Source of the DNA: DATBLY01 sp036555125
GTDB lineage: Bacteria; Actinomycetota; UBA4738; HRBIN12
Length of the DNA: 13,195 bases
NCBI GenBank assembly: GCA_036555125.1
Contig: DATBLY010000183.1
Location: forward strand, 1 to 13,195
Direction: 5' to 3'
Part shown: positions 6,157 to 12,711 of the stretch, piece after piece
Layout: each line of letters begins with the position of its first letter
Numbering within the stretch: position 1 is the first letter of the stretch
Notes under the pieces: generated by a model
Databases searched by the model: none
The model's input: only the letters and a program-made list of their open reading frames with translations
What the model was told of the DNA's origin: nothing
Made by a program: the position numbers and the translations under genes

Positions 6157-8661
6157 ATGGTAGGCATCGTGATCGTCTCGCACAGCCATCGGATCGCCGA
6201 GGGCGTCGTGGAGCTCGCGCGAGAGATGGGCGGCCCGGACCTGGCGATGGAGGCGGCAGGGGGGCTCGCGATGCCCGACCATCCGATCGGCACCGACGCG
6301 GTCCTCGTGATGGAGGCGATCGAGCGGGTCTGGTCGGACGACGGCGTGCTCGTGCTGATGGACCTCGGCAGCGCGGTGCTGTCGGCGGAGATGGCGATCG
6401 ATCTGCTCGCCGAGGAGCGCCGCTCCCGGATCCGGCTGTGTGCGGCTCCTCTGGTCGAGGGGGCCGTCGCCGCCGCCGTCACCGCGCGTGCCGGCGGCAC
6501 GCTCGACGAGGTCGAGGCCGAGGCGAACGGCGGGCTGGCGGGGAAGGTCGAGCACCTCGGCGCGGAGGCGGGGGCGGGGGCGGCTCCCGCCCCGCCGGCG
6601 CCGGTCGCGACGGTGGCGAGGGAGGGAGCCCCGGCCGTCTCGATCCAGCTGATCGTCACGAACCCACACGGGCTCCACGCGCGCCCGGCCGCCCGGTTCG
6701 TGCAGACGGCCTCCGGGTTCGATGCCACCGTCCAGGTCCGCAACCTCACGACCGGCGCGGGTCCCGCGAGCGCCCGCAGCCTGAACGGCGTGGCCACCCT
6801 CGGCATCGAACGCGGTCACCGGATCGAGGTGTCCGCCAGCGGCGCCGACGCCGATCGCTCGATCGCCGCGATCGAGGCGCTCGCCGCGCGCGGGTTCGGC
6901 GAACACGACGGCGACGGGAGCCCGGCACCGCCACCCGGGAACGTCGCCGTCACGGCGCCCGGGACGATCGTCGGCCTCCCCGCGTCTCCGGGGATCGCGC
7001 TCGGAGCGGTGCGCCGCTTCCACACGCCCGAGGTCGTGGTCCCCCCCGACCTGCGGGCCGGCACGCCGGACGAGGAGCGACGTCGTCTGGACGAGGCGGT
7101 CGAGCGGACCGGCTCCGACATCGAACGGCAGCGACGAGCGGTCGCCGCTCGCGCCGGTGGGGATGCGGCCGGGATCTTCGAGGCGCACGCGCTGTTCCTG
7201 CGTGATGAGGCGCTGCTGGAGCCGGCCCGTCTGGCGATCGACGACGGACGCCCGGCCGCGATCGCGTGGCGCGACGCCGTGTCGGCGGTGGCGGCCTCGT
7301 GGGAGGGGCTCGACGACCCGTACCAGCGCGCGCGAGCGGAAGACGTGCGCAGCGTCGGACGGCAGGTGCTCGCCCACCTCCTCGCCGTGCCGCTCCCCGA
7401 GCCACGGATCGACGAGCCCGGGATCCTCGTGGCCGCGGACCTGGCGCCGGCGGAGACGTCCGCGCTCGACCCCGTCGCGGTGCAGGGCATCGTGACCGCT
7501 TTCGGCGGTCCGACCTCGCACGCCTCGGTCCTGGCGCGGTCGCTCGCGATCCCGGCCGTGGTCGGGGCGGGCGACGCCGTCCTCCAACTCGAGGAGGGAT
7601 CGCCCCTCGCGATCGACGGAGGGACCGGGGCGATCTACGCGGACCCGGACCCGCCGACGCGGGCGACGCTCGACGCGGAACGGACCCGCCAGGACGAGGC
7701 GACGCGAGCGGCGTCCGCGGCCGCCTCGCGCCCCGCGGTGACCTCGGACGGCACCCGGATCGAGGTCGCCCTGAACATCGGCTCCCCCGGGGACGCGTCC
7801 GCGGCGGCCGAGGTCGGAGCCGACGGGGTGGGCCTGTTCCGAACGGAGCTGTTGTTCATGCGGGGGGATCGGATGCCGACGGAGGACGAGCAGGTCGCCG
7901 CCTACCGGGACGCGGCCCGGTCGCTCGGCGGCGACCGCCCGATGACCGTGCGGACGCTCGACGTCGGCGCGGACAAGCCCCTCCCCTACCTGGAGCAGCC
8001 CCGCGAGGCGAACCCGTTCCTCGGCGTGCGCGGGCTCCGGCTCGGGCTCGCCCATCCGGAGCTGCTGCGGACGCAGCTCCGGGCGATCCTGCGCGTGGCC
8101 GCCGACCACCCTGTCCGCGTGATGTTCCCGATGGTGACGACGCTCGGCGAGCTCCGGGCCGCGCGCGAGGAGCTCGAGCGGGCCCGCGCGGAGCTGGGTG
8201 CGGCGGCCGGCGATCCCGAGGTCGGCATCATGGTGGAGGTCCCGGCCGCCGCGCTCACGGCGGACCGACTCGCGCGTGAGGTCGCGTTCTTCTCGATCGG
8301 GACGAACGACCTGACCCAGTACGTGCTCGCCGCCGACCGCGGGAACGAGCGTGTCGGCGCGCTCACCGACGCGCTGCACCCGGCGGTCCTGCGGCTGATC
8401 GAGCGAACCGTGGACGGAGCGGAGGCGAGCGGTCGCTGGGTGGGGGTCTGCGGCGAGCTCGCCGCGGACCCGGCCGTCACGGCGCTCCTGCTGGGCCTCG
8501 GCGTCCGGGAGCTTTCGATGAGCGCCCCCGCCGTCCCACTCGTGAAGGCGGCCGTGCGCGAGGTCGACCTGTCCTCCGCCCGCGCCCTGGCCGCACGCGC
8601 CCTCCGGTACGGCACGGCGGACGAGGTCCGTGCGCTGATCGACCCGGGCCGAGCGGGCTGA
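6157..8661 (+). CDS. dhaM: DhaM-type EIIA / HPr / full-length Enzyme I fusion
   Basis: One 834-residue protein carries the whole PEP-to-dihydroxyacetone phosphorelay. Residues 1-~133 are the DhaM EIIA domain with active His9 in IVSHSHRIAEGV. After an Ala/Pro linker (~136-162) comes HPr (~163-247) with active His174 in PHGLHARPA and a Ser208 matching HPr Ser46. A second Pro-rich linker (~250-268) leads to Enzyme I (~270-829): active His455 in GGPTSHASVLARSLAIP, PEP-site Arg562 in GLFRTELLF, Glu694 in MVEVPAAA, NDLTQY (717-722) and Cys765 in VCGELA. E. coli DhaM (472 residues) has only the N-terminal part of EI and needs separate EI/HPr; here EI is complete, including the PEP-binding barrel. 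The position matching E. coli Arg296 (Lys in Bacillus) is Gly545. The ATG lies 9 bases after the previous stop with a weak ribosome site. It ends the operon before a strong hairpin. Confidence 0.92.
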   Translation: MVGIVIVSHSHRIAEGVVELAREMGGPDLAMEAAGGLAMPDHPIGTDAVLVMEAIERVWSDDGVLVLMDLGSAVLSAEMAIDLLAEERRSRIRLCAAPLVEGAVAAAVTARAGGTLDEVEAEANGGLAGKVEHLGAEAGAGAAPAPPAPVATVAREGAPAVSIQLIVTNPHGLHARPAARFVQTASGFDATVQVRNLTTGAGPASARSLNGVATLGIERGHRIEVSASGADADRSIAAIEALAARGFGEHDGDGSPAPPPGNVAVTAPGTIVGLPASPGIALGAVRRFHTPEVVVPPDLRAGTPDEERRRLDEAVERTGSDIERQRRAVAARAGGDAAGIFEAHALFLRDEALLEPARLAIDDGRPAAIAWRDAVSAVAASWEGLDDPYQRARAEDVRSVGRQVLAHLLAVPLPEPRIDEPGILVAADLAPAETSALDPVAVQGIVTAFGGPTSHASVLARSLAIPAVVGAGDAVLQLEEGSPLAIDGGTGAIYADPDPPTRATLDAERTRQDEATRAASAAASRPAVTSDGTRIEVALNIGSPGDASAAAEVGADGVGLFRTELLFMRGDRMPTEDEQVAAYRDAARSLGGDRPMTVRTLDVGADKPLPYLEQPREANPFLGVRGLRLGLAHPELLRTQLRAILRVAADHPVRVMFPMVTTLGELRAAREELERARAELGAAAGDPEVGIMVEVPAAALTADRLAREVAFFSIGTNDLTQYVLAADRGNERVGALTDALHPAVLRLIERTVDGAEASGRWVGVCGELAADPAVTALLLGLGVRELSMSAPAVPLVKAAVREVDLSSARALAARALRYGTADEVRALIDPGRAG

Positions 8662-8674
8662 GGCGATGCGCGGG

Positions 8675-8712
8675 CCGGGACGCGCCCGCCCCCGAGGGCG
8701 GGCGCGTCCCGG
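8675..8712 (+). terminator. 17-bp perfect GC hairpin, probable terminator or attenuator
   Basis: Bases 8675-8691 pair without mismatch with 8696-8712 around a 4-base loop (CCGA). It starts 13 bases after the dhaM fusion stop and ends about 20 bases before pgsA. No T-run follows (the next bases are GGGG then TACGAT), so it would be the hairpin-only class described for actinobacteria rather than a classical intrinsic terminator. It marks the probable end of the glycerol/dihydroxyacetone operon, or a 3'-end stabilising structure. Confidence 0.6.
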
Positions 8713-8716
8713 GGGG

Positions 8717-8722
8717 TACGAT
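8717..8722 (+). promoter_or_regulatory. Possible -10 element (TACGAT) for pgsA
   Basis: TACGAT fits the TANNNT consensus of actinobacterial housekeeping promoters and lies 9 bases before the first pgsA GTG, just after the operon-end hairpin. No good -35 box is visible; the expected place falls inside the hairpin. pgsA has no convincing ribosome site, so a near-leaderless start is plausible. Weak evidence. Confidence 0.3.
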
Positions 8723-8731
8723 GCGGCCGTC

Positions 8732-9313
8732 GTGGTGAGCACACCGGATGCACGCGCCGCCGCCTTCCTGAAGGGCATCACCTACCTGCGCATCGTCCTC
8801 ACGCCGATCGTGATGGCGTTGGTGCTCGCGGGCGACCGGACAGACGGGGCCTACGCGATCGCCGGGGTCCTGTTCGCGATCGCCGCGATCACCGACTTCG
8901 TCGATGGACGCCTCGCTCGTCGCTGGAAGCAGACCACCACGTGGGGCACGTTCCTCGACACGACGGCCGACAAGCTCCTGGTCTCGGGCGTCCTGATCGC
9001 GCTCGTCGCCGTCGATCGCGCGTCCACCTGGATCGCGTTCATCATCATCGGTCGTGAGCTCCTGATCATGGGTCTGCGCGGGGCCGTCACGGCCGCGGAC
9101 GGGACCGTCGTGGCGCCCTCGATCTGGGGCAAGCTGAAGGCGAACGTCCAGTTCCTCGCGATCTTCCTGGCGATCCTGCGCACCTCGGAGCCGCTCGGCC
9201 CGCTCTACCCGGACCAGTACGCGATGATCGTCGCGGCGGCCGTGACGGTCGGCTCGGCCGTCGAGTACATCGCCCGGTTCTCCGGCGTGCTCTCGCGCCG
9301 ACGCCCCGGGTGA
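8732..9313 (+). CDS. pgsA: CDP-diacylglycerol--glycerol-3-phosphate 3-phosphatidyltransferase
   Basis: PgsA condenses CDP-diacylglycerol with G3P to phosphatidylglycerophosphate, the first committed step of phosphatidylglycerol and cardiolipin synthesis at the membrane. The CDP-alcohol phosphotransferase signature DG-x2-AR-x8-G-x3-D-x3-D is complete and exactly spaced, beginning at DGRLAR and ending at DTTAD. The PgsA-type segment GRELLIMGLRGAVTA followed by WGKLKANVQ distinguishes it from other family members. About six hydrophobic segments are visible; 193 residues is a normal length. I chose the GTG at 8732 (the GTG at 8735 is equally possible). The in-frame ATG at 8666 is rejected because the added residues would be encoded by the hairpin. 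Its stop overlaps the next gene's GTG as GTGA. It uses G3P, the same metabolite as the preceding operon. Confidence 0.87.
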   Translation: MVSTPDARAAAFLKGITYLRIVLTPIVMALVLAGDRTDGAYAIAGVLFAIAAITDFVDGRLARRWKQTTTWGTFLDTTADKLLVSGVLIALVAVDRASTWIAFIIIGRELLIMGLRGAVTAADGTVVAPSIWGKLKANVQFLAIFLAILRTSEPLGPLYPDQYAMIVAAAVTVGSAVEYIARFSGVLSRRRPG

Positions 9314-10299
9314 CCGCACCGGTCCTCGTCACGGGCGGGACCGGCTTCGTCGGCGGCGCGCTGGTCCGGCGCCTGCTCGCCGATGGACGCGACGTCCGCG
9401 TCCTGACCCGGAGCGACCGCGGCGCCGCGACGATGGCGGCGCTCGGCGCCTCCCCCGAGATGGGCGAGCTGGGCGACGCCGCCGCCCTGCGCGCGGCGAT
9501 GGCCGGCGTCGGGACCGTGTTCCACGCGGCCGGGGTGAACGCGATGTGCCTGCGCGACACGGCCGAGCTGTTCCGCACGAACGTGGACGGCTCCGAGCAC
9601 GTGATGCGAGCCGCCGCGGACGCCGGCGTCCAACGCGTCGTCTACACGTCGTCCGCCGCCACGATCGGGGAACCCGAGGGGATGATCGGCCGCGAGGACT
9701 CCGCCCACCGCGGGTCGTTCCTCTCCGCGTACGAGCGCTCCAAGTACCTCGCGGAGGCCCGCGTCCGGGAGGTCGCGGACCGGCTCGGCCTGCCCGTCGT
9801 GATCGTGAACCCCTCGTCCGTCCAGGGCCCGGGCCGGGTCGGCGGCTCCGCGCGGCTGCTGCTGGGGCTCGTCAACGCGCGGCTCCCCGTCGTGGTGCCG
9901 ACCTTCGTCTCGATCGTCGACGTCGACGATTGCACGCAGGGGCACGTGCTGGCGGAGCGGCGAGGTGCCGCCGGCTCACGCTACCTGCTGAACGGGGCGA
10001 CCCTGTCGGTCGCGGAGGCGGTGGCGCTCCTGCGGACGATCGCCGGCCGGCCGCGCCGGGTCCTGACGCTGCCCCGGTCGTTCGCGCGCGCGGGGGGGCG
10101 GGTCGCCGCAGCGGCCTCGCGGCTGAGCGGGCGCGAGCTCCCCGTGTGCCCCGAGCTGGTCCGCACGCTGCTGCACGGGCACCGGTACGACGGCTCCCTC
10201 GCGACCCGAGACCTCGGTCTGCGGTACCGCCCGATCGAGGAGACCGTGCGACGGACGCTCGCCTGGTACGCGGACCAGGGGCTGGTGCGGCGGCCGTAG
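9310..10299 (+). CDS. NAD-dependent epimerase/dehydratase family protein (extended SDR)
   Basis: A 329-residue extended short-chain dehydrogenase with the N-terminal nucleotide motif TGGTGFVG (8-15), the downstream HAAGV segment (72-76), YTSSAATIG (112-120) supplying the catalytic Ser, and the catalytic pair Tyr141/Lys145 in SAYERSKYLAE. The C-terminal half (NPSSVQGPGR, then a VDVDDCTQGH segment and a final LGLRYRPIEETVRRTLAWY) resembles the dihydroflavonol reductase / hopanoid-associated HpnA branch, which acts on sugars, sterol-like or flavonoid-like substrates. The substrate cannot be told from sequence. The GTG start overlaps the pgsA stop by four bases, so the two are co-translated and a role in envelope lipid or cell-surface sugar metabolism is a reasonable guess. 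The start choice is firm because the nucleotide motif begins eight residues in. Confidence 0.85.
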   Translation: MTAPVLVTGGTGFVGGALVRRLLADGRDVRVLTRSDRGAATMAALGASPEMGELGDAAALRAAMAGVGTVFHAAGVNAMCLRDTAELFRTNVDGSEHVMRAAADAGVQRVVYTSSAATIGEPEGMIGREDSAHRGSFLSAYERSKYLAEARVREVADRLGLPVVIVNPSSVQGPGRVGGSARLLLGLVNARLPVVVPTFVSIVDVDDCTQGHVLAERRGAAGSRYLLNGATLSVAEAVALLRTIAGRPRRVLTLPRSFARAGGRVAAAASRLSGRELPVCPELVRTLLHGHRYDGSLATRDLGLRYRPIEETVRRTLAWYADQGLVRRP

Positions 10300-10302
10300 G
10301 AT
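10297..10302 (+). promoter_or_regulatory. Possible -10 element (TAGGAT) upstream of glpX
   Basis: TAGGAT overlaps the stop codon of the epimerase gene and would start transcription about 45 bases before glpX, leaving a leader with a good ribosome site. No recognisable -35 box is present, so this may be chance; glpX could equally be read through from pgsA and the epimerase. Confidence 0.22.
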
Positions 10303-10342
10303 GGGTCGGACGCGGCGCTCGGCCGCGCAGCCCCGGATCCCG

Positions 10343-10348
10343 AGGAGG
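10343..10348 (+). promoter_or_regulatory. Ribosome binding site AGGAGG for glpX
   Basis: AGGAGG lies 6 bases before the GTG at 10355. It rules out the upstream in-frame ATG at 10301, which would add an Arg/Pro-rich stretch with no family similarity. Confidence 0.65.
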
Positions 10349-10354
10349 CGAGGA

Positions 10355-11350
10355 GTGACCGACGAGACCCGTCCCGACCGGAACCTCGCGATGGAGCTCG
10401 TCCGCGTGACCGAGGCCGCGGCCCTCGCCGCGGGACGGTGGATCGGCCACGGCGACAAGAACGCGGCGGACGGCGCCGCCGTCGATGCGATGCGGCTCAT
10501 GATCGATTCGGTGTCGATGCACGGCACCGTCGTGATCGGCGAGGGCGAGAAGGACGAGGCGCCGATGCTCTACAACGGCGAGGAGGTCGGCGACGGATCG
10601 GGCTCCGGCGTCGACGTCGCGGTCGATCCGATCGACGGGACCCGCCTGACGGCGGTCGGGCAGCCGAACGCCCTCTCGGTGATCGCGCTCGCCGAACGTG
10701 GCTCGATGTTCTTCCCCGGGGCGGCCGTCTACATGGAGAAGGTCGCGAGCGGGCCCGAGGCCGCCGACGCGATCGACATCTCGGCGCCCCCCGAGGAGAA
10801 CGTGCGTCGGGTCGCCAAGGCCAAGGGGATGCGCCCCGAGGAGATCACCGTGACGATCCTGGATCGCGACCGCCACGCGGAGCTGATCGCCGCGGTCCGT
10901 GCCGTGGGTGCCCGCGTGTACCTGATCACCGACGGCGACGTGGCCGGCGCGATCGCGGCCGCGACGCCCCGCGGCGGGGTCGACCTGCTGCTCGGGATCG
11001 GCGGCACGCCCGAGGGCGTGATCGCCGCCGCCGCGCTGAAATGCATGGGCGGGGCGATCCAGGGCCGGCTGTACCCGCGCGACGACCGCGAACGCGCGGC
11101 GCTGCTCGAGCAGGGGTTCGACCTCGACGGGGTCCTCACGACGGACGACCTCGTCGCGGGCAACGACGTGTTCTTCGCGGCGACCGGCATCACCGACGGA
11201 TCCCTCCTGCGCGGCGTCCGGTACGAGCCCGACGGCGCGATCACGCATTCCCTCGTGATGCGGTCGCGCTCCGGCACGCTCCGGTGGGTCGAGGCCGAGC
11301 ATCGGTTCGAGAAACTCGAGCGATTCTCGGCGATCGCGTACCGTCCCTGA
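10355..11350 (+). CDS. glpX: Class II fructose-1,6-bisphosphatase GlpX
   Basis: GlpX hydrolyses fructose-1,6-bisphosphate to fructose-6-phosphate, the committing step of gluconeogenesis, using divalent metal. The 331-residue protein has the family metal/substrate motifs: Asp34 in GHGDKNAAD, IGEGEKDEAPML (61-72, with Glu63 and Glu65), DPIDGTRL (91-98, with Asp91 and Asp94) and LLGIGGTPEG (212-221, with Glu220) followed by ALKCMGG. The order and spacing match E. coli GlpX, and this class is the usual gluconeogenic FBPase of actinobacteria. GTG start with AGGAGG at 10343-10348. In E. coli glpX is cotranscribed with glpF and glpK; here it lies two genes downstream of the glycerol operon, where it would carry glycerol-derived DHAP onward to hexoses. 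It is more likely in its own unit or with pgsA than in the dha/glp operon. Confidence 0.95.
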   Translation: MTDETRPDRNLAMELVRVTEAAALAAGRWIGHGDKNAADGAAVDAMRLMIDSVSMHGTVVIGEGEKDEAPMLYNGEEVGDGSGSGVDVAVDPIDGTRLTAVGQPNALSVIALAERGSMFFPGAAVYMEKVASGPEAADAIDISAPPEENVRRVAKAKGMRPEEITVTILDRDRHAELIAAVRAVGARVYLITDGDVAGAIAAATPRGGVDLLLGIGGTPEGVIAAAALKCMGGAIQGRLYPRDDRERAALLEQGFDLDGVLTTDDLVAGNDVFFAATGITDGSLLRGVRYEPDGAITHSLVMRSRSGTLRWVEAEHRFEKLERFSAIAYRP

Positions 11351-11395
11351 GCGAGCCGCCGCACGGTTTCGCGCGTGGACCGCGCACGAGAACCG

Positions 11396-11409
11396 ACCGG
11401 GTTCCCGGT
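11396..11409. promoter_or_regulatory. Operator-like inverted repeat upstream of the AT-hook gene
   Basis: Six-base arms (11396-11401 and 11404-11409, ACCGGG/CCCGGT) flank a 2-base centre. The repeat ends on the first base of the candidate -10 element TATGCT, where a bound repressor would block polymerase. It could also be chance in GC-rich DNA. Confidence 0.3.
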
Positions 11410-11414
11410 ATGCT
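11409..11414 (+). promoter_or_regulatory. Possible -10 element (TATGCT) for the AT-hook gene
   Basis: TATGCT fits the TANNNT consensus. Transcription would begin near base 11421, giving a leader of about 25 bases containing the ribosome site at 11429-11436. No clear -35 box is seen. The 94-base gap after glpX makes an independent promoter here reasonable. Confidence 0.35.
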
Positions 11415-11430
11415 CCGGCCAGAGCCGGAG
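11413..11430 (+). promoter_or_regulatory. Inverted repeat (CTCCGGC/GCCGGAG) overlapping promoter and ribosome site
   Basis: Seven-base perfect arms (11413-11419 and 11424-11430) with a 4-base loop. The left arm touches the end of the candidate -10 box and the right arm runs into the ribosome site that begins at 11429. As DNA it could be an operator; as RNA it would form only if transcription starts upstream (for example readthrough from glpX), where it would partly mask the ribosome site. Confidence 0.35.
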
Positions 11431-11444
11431 GAGGAGATCAGGCC

Positions 11445-11663
11445 ATGGCCGAGAGAACGATCCTGGTGTGCGATGTCTGCGGGAAGCCCGCCGCCGAGAC
11501 GGTCACGATCCGCGTCGCGCGCGGGAACTACGTGAAAGACCTCTGTGCGGCGCACGTCGACGCGTTGGTGACCGGGGGTCGTCGCGCGCGTCCGGGTCGG
11601 CGCAAGGGCGTCGTCGCCACTCCGGCTCCGAAGAAGCGGGGACGACCTCGCAAGACCGCCTGA
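11445..11663 (+). CDS. Small zinc-ribbon / AT-hook protein, probable DNA-binding
   Basis: I recognise motifs but no named family. The 72-residue protein has a possible zinc site made of Cys9 and Cys12 (CDVCG) and Cys34 and His37 (LCAAH), then a strongly basic, Gly/Arg/Lys/Pro-rich tail that ends in KKRGRPRK (63-70), a textbook AT-hook core that inserts into the DNA minor groove. The tail has no acidic residues. The ATG is preceded by an AGGAGGAG ribosome site 8 bases away. It stands alone between glpX and a convergent minus-strand gene, with its own candidate promoter and two inverted repeats, which would fit autoregulation. A nucleoid-associated or small regulatory role is inferred; similar Cys-x2-C/Cys-x2-H plus AT-hook mini-proteins occur in actinobacteria, but I cannot cite a function. 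Confidence 0.85.
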   Translation: MAERTILVCDVCGKPAAETVTIRVARGNYVKDLCAAHVDALVTGGRRARPGRRKGVVATPAPKKRGRPRKTA

Positions 11664-11684
11664 TCGCTGCGGCGTCCGGGCCGA

Positions 11685-12692
11685 TCATCGCCCGTCGCGC
11701 ATCGGGCGGATCACCCGCTCCGCGAACCGCTCGATCTGGTCGGGTTCGATGAGCGCGAACGGCAGCACCCACGGCGACACGATCAGCTCCTCGACCCCGA
11801 TCGCGGCGAACGCCTCCGCGCGTTCGATGACGCGCTCGGGTGTGCCGGACAGCGTGTCCGCGCACCACGAGTCCAGCGACTCGTCCGCCATCGCGTTCCC
11901 CGGCATCGCCGCGCGGCCGCGCTCGAACACGGCCCGGAGCTCCGCGTCGTCGTCGCCGATCAGCGCGTAGAGCCCGACGGACCGACGCAACGTCCCGGGG
12001 TCGCGGCCGGCACGCTCGCACGCCGCGTCCGCGGCCGCCGAGGTCGCGGCGTAGGCCTCCGGCGACCACCGCCACACGGTGTTCCACCCCTCGGCGAAGC
12101 GGGCCGCCATGGCGAGCGACCGTGGGCCCCCCTTCGAACCGAGCCAGATCGGCGCACGCGGACGCTGGACCGGCGGCGGGATCGTCCGCGCCCCGCGGAG
12201 ACGGAACCGTCCCGCCTCGACGGTCGCCGGCTCGTCGCCCTCGAACGCCGTGAGGATCCGGAGCACGTCCTCGAGGAGGTCGAAGCGCTCGCCGGTCGAG
12301 CCGAACGCGTAACCGAACGCCTCGAACTCGCGCTCCAGCCAGCCGGCGCCCAGGCCGAGCTCGAGCCGGCCGCCGGAGAGCGCGTCGATCGTCGCGGCCG
12401 TCTTCGCCAGGATCGACGGGTGGCGGAACGGCGCGCCGAGCACGAGCGTGCCCAGGCGGACGTGCTCGGTCGTCACGGCGAGTCCGGCGAGCGCGGTCAG
12501 CGGCTCGAGGGACGCGATCGGGTCGGCCGGGAGGCCGTAGCGTTCGAACGTGTAGAAGAAGTGGTCGGAGACCCAGACGGAGTCGAACCCTACCGACTCC
12601 GCGCGATGCGCCACGGCGGCCATCCGCTCGAACGAGACCTCCCCGTCGGGGAACGAGAAGCCGTAGTGGGGCAAGGCGAGACCGAAGCGCAT
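11685..12692 (-). CDS. LLM-class oxidoreductase, probably F420-dependent
   Basis: A 335-residue luciferase-like monooxygenase-fold enzyme. It begins MRFGLALPHYGFSFPDG and has VSFERMAAVAHRAESVGFDSVWVSDHF, a family hallmark placing the cofactor near the barrel mouth. It continues with LGTLVLGAPFRHPSILAKTAATIDALS and GRLELGLGAGWLEREFEAFG, typical of actinobacterial F420-dependent members. Then come PIWLGSKGGPRSLAMAARFAEGWN and a C-terminal GTPERVIERAEAFAAIGVEELI segment. These enzymes use F420 (or FMN) to reduce or oxidise diverse substrates; the actual substrate is unknown. The ATG at 12692-12690 is preceded six bases upstream by TATCCT and has no ribosome site, suggesting a leaderless message; the longer upstream frame is Arg-rich and lies over the neighbouring gene. 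It converges on the AT-hook gene with a 21-base gap that shows no clear terminator. Confidence 0.9.
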   Translation of the reverse strand: MRFGLALPHYGFSFPDGEVSFERMAAVAHRAESVGFDSVWVSDHFFYTFERYGLPADPIASLEPLTALAGLAVTTEHVRLGTLVLGAPFRHPSILAKTAATIDALSGGRLELGLGAGWLEREFEAFGYAFGSTGERFDLLEDVLRILTAFEGDEPATVEAGRFRLRGARTIPPPVQRPRAPIWLGSKGGPRSLAMAARFAEGWNTVWRWSPEAYAATSAAADAACERAGRDPGTLRRSVGLYALIGDDDAELRAVFERGRAAMPGNAMADESLDSWCADTLSGTPERVIERAEAFAAIGVEELIVSPWVLPFALIEPDQIERFAERVIRPMRDGR

Positions 12693-12698
12693 CCGGCG

Positions 12699-12704
12699 AG
12701 GATA
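12699..12704 (-). promoter_or_regulatory. Candidate leaderless -10 element (TATCCT) for the LLM oxidoreductase
   Basis: On the minus strand TATCCT is followed by exactly six bases and then the ATG, the spacing at which transcription would begin on the start codon. There is no ribosome site before the ATG, which agrees with a leaderless transcript, common in actinobacteria. No clear -35 box is visible. Confidence 0.42.
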
Positions 12705-12711
12705 CGGGCCG

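Noticed and set aside
7777..8661. Possible degeneration of the Enzyme I C-terminal domain
   Set aside because: Apart from Gly545, the motifs GLFRTELLF, DKPLPY, MVEVPAAA, NDLTQY and VCGELA are all intact and in order, so the domain is probably functional.
8666..8731. Upstream ATG start for pgsA
   Set aside because: The extra N-terminal residues would be encoded by the 17-bp hairpin and are Arg/Gly/Pro-rich with no PgsA similarity; the protein family begins near the GTG codons at 8732/8735.
5725..8781. A 1018-codon open frame on the minus strand opposite the dhaM fusion
   Set aside because: It is Arg/Asp/His/Gly-rich with no recognisable domain and lies antisense to a protein with intact catalytic motifs throughout. 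Long antisense open frames are expected at this GC content because stop codons are rare.
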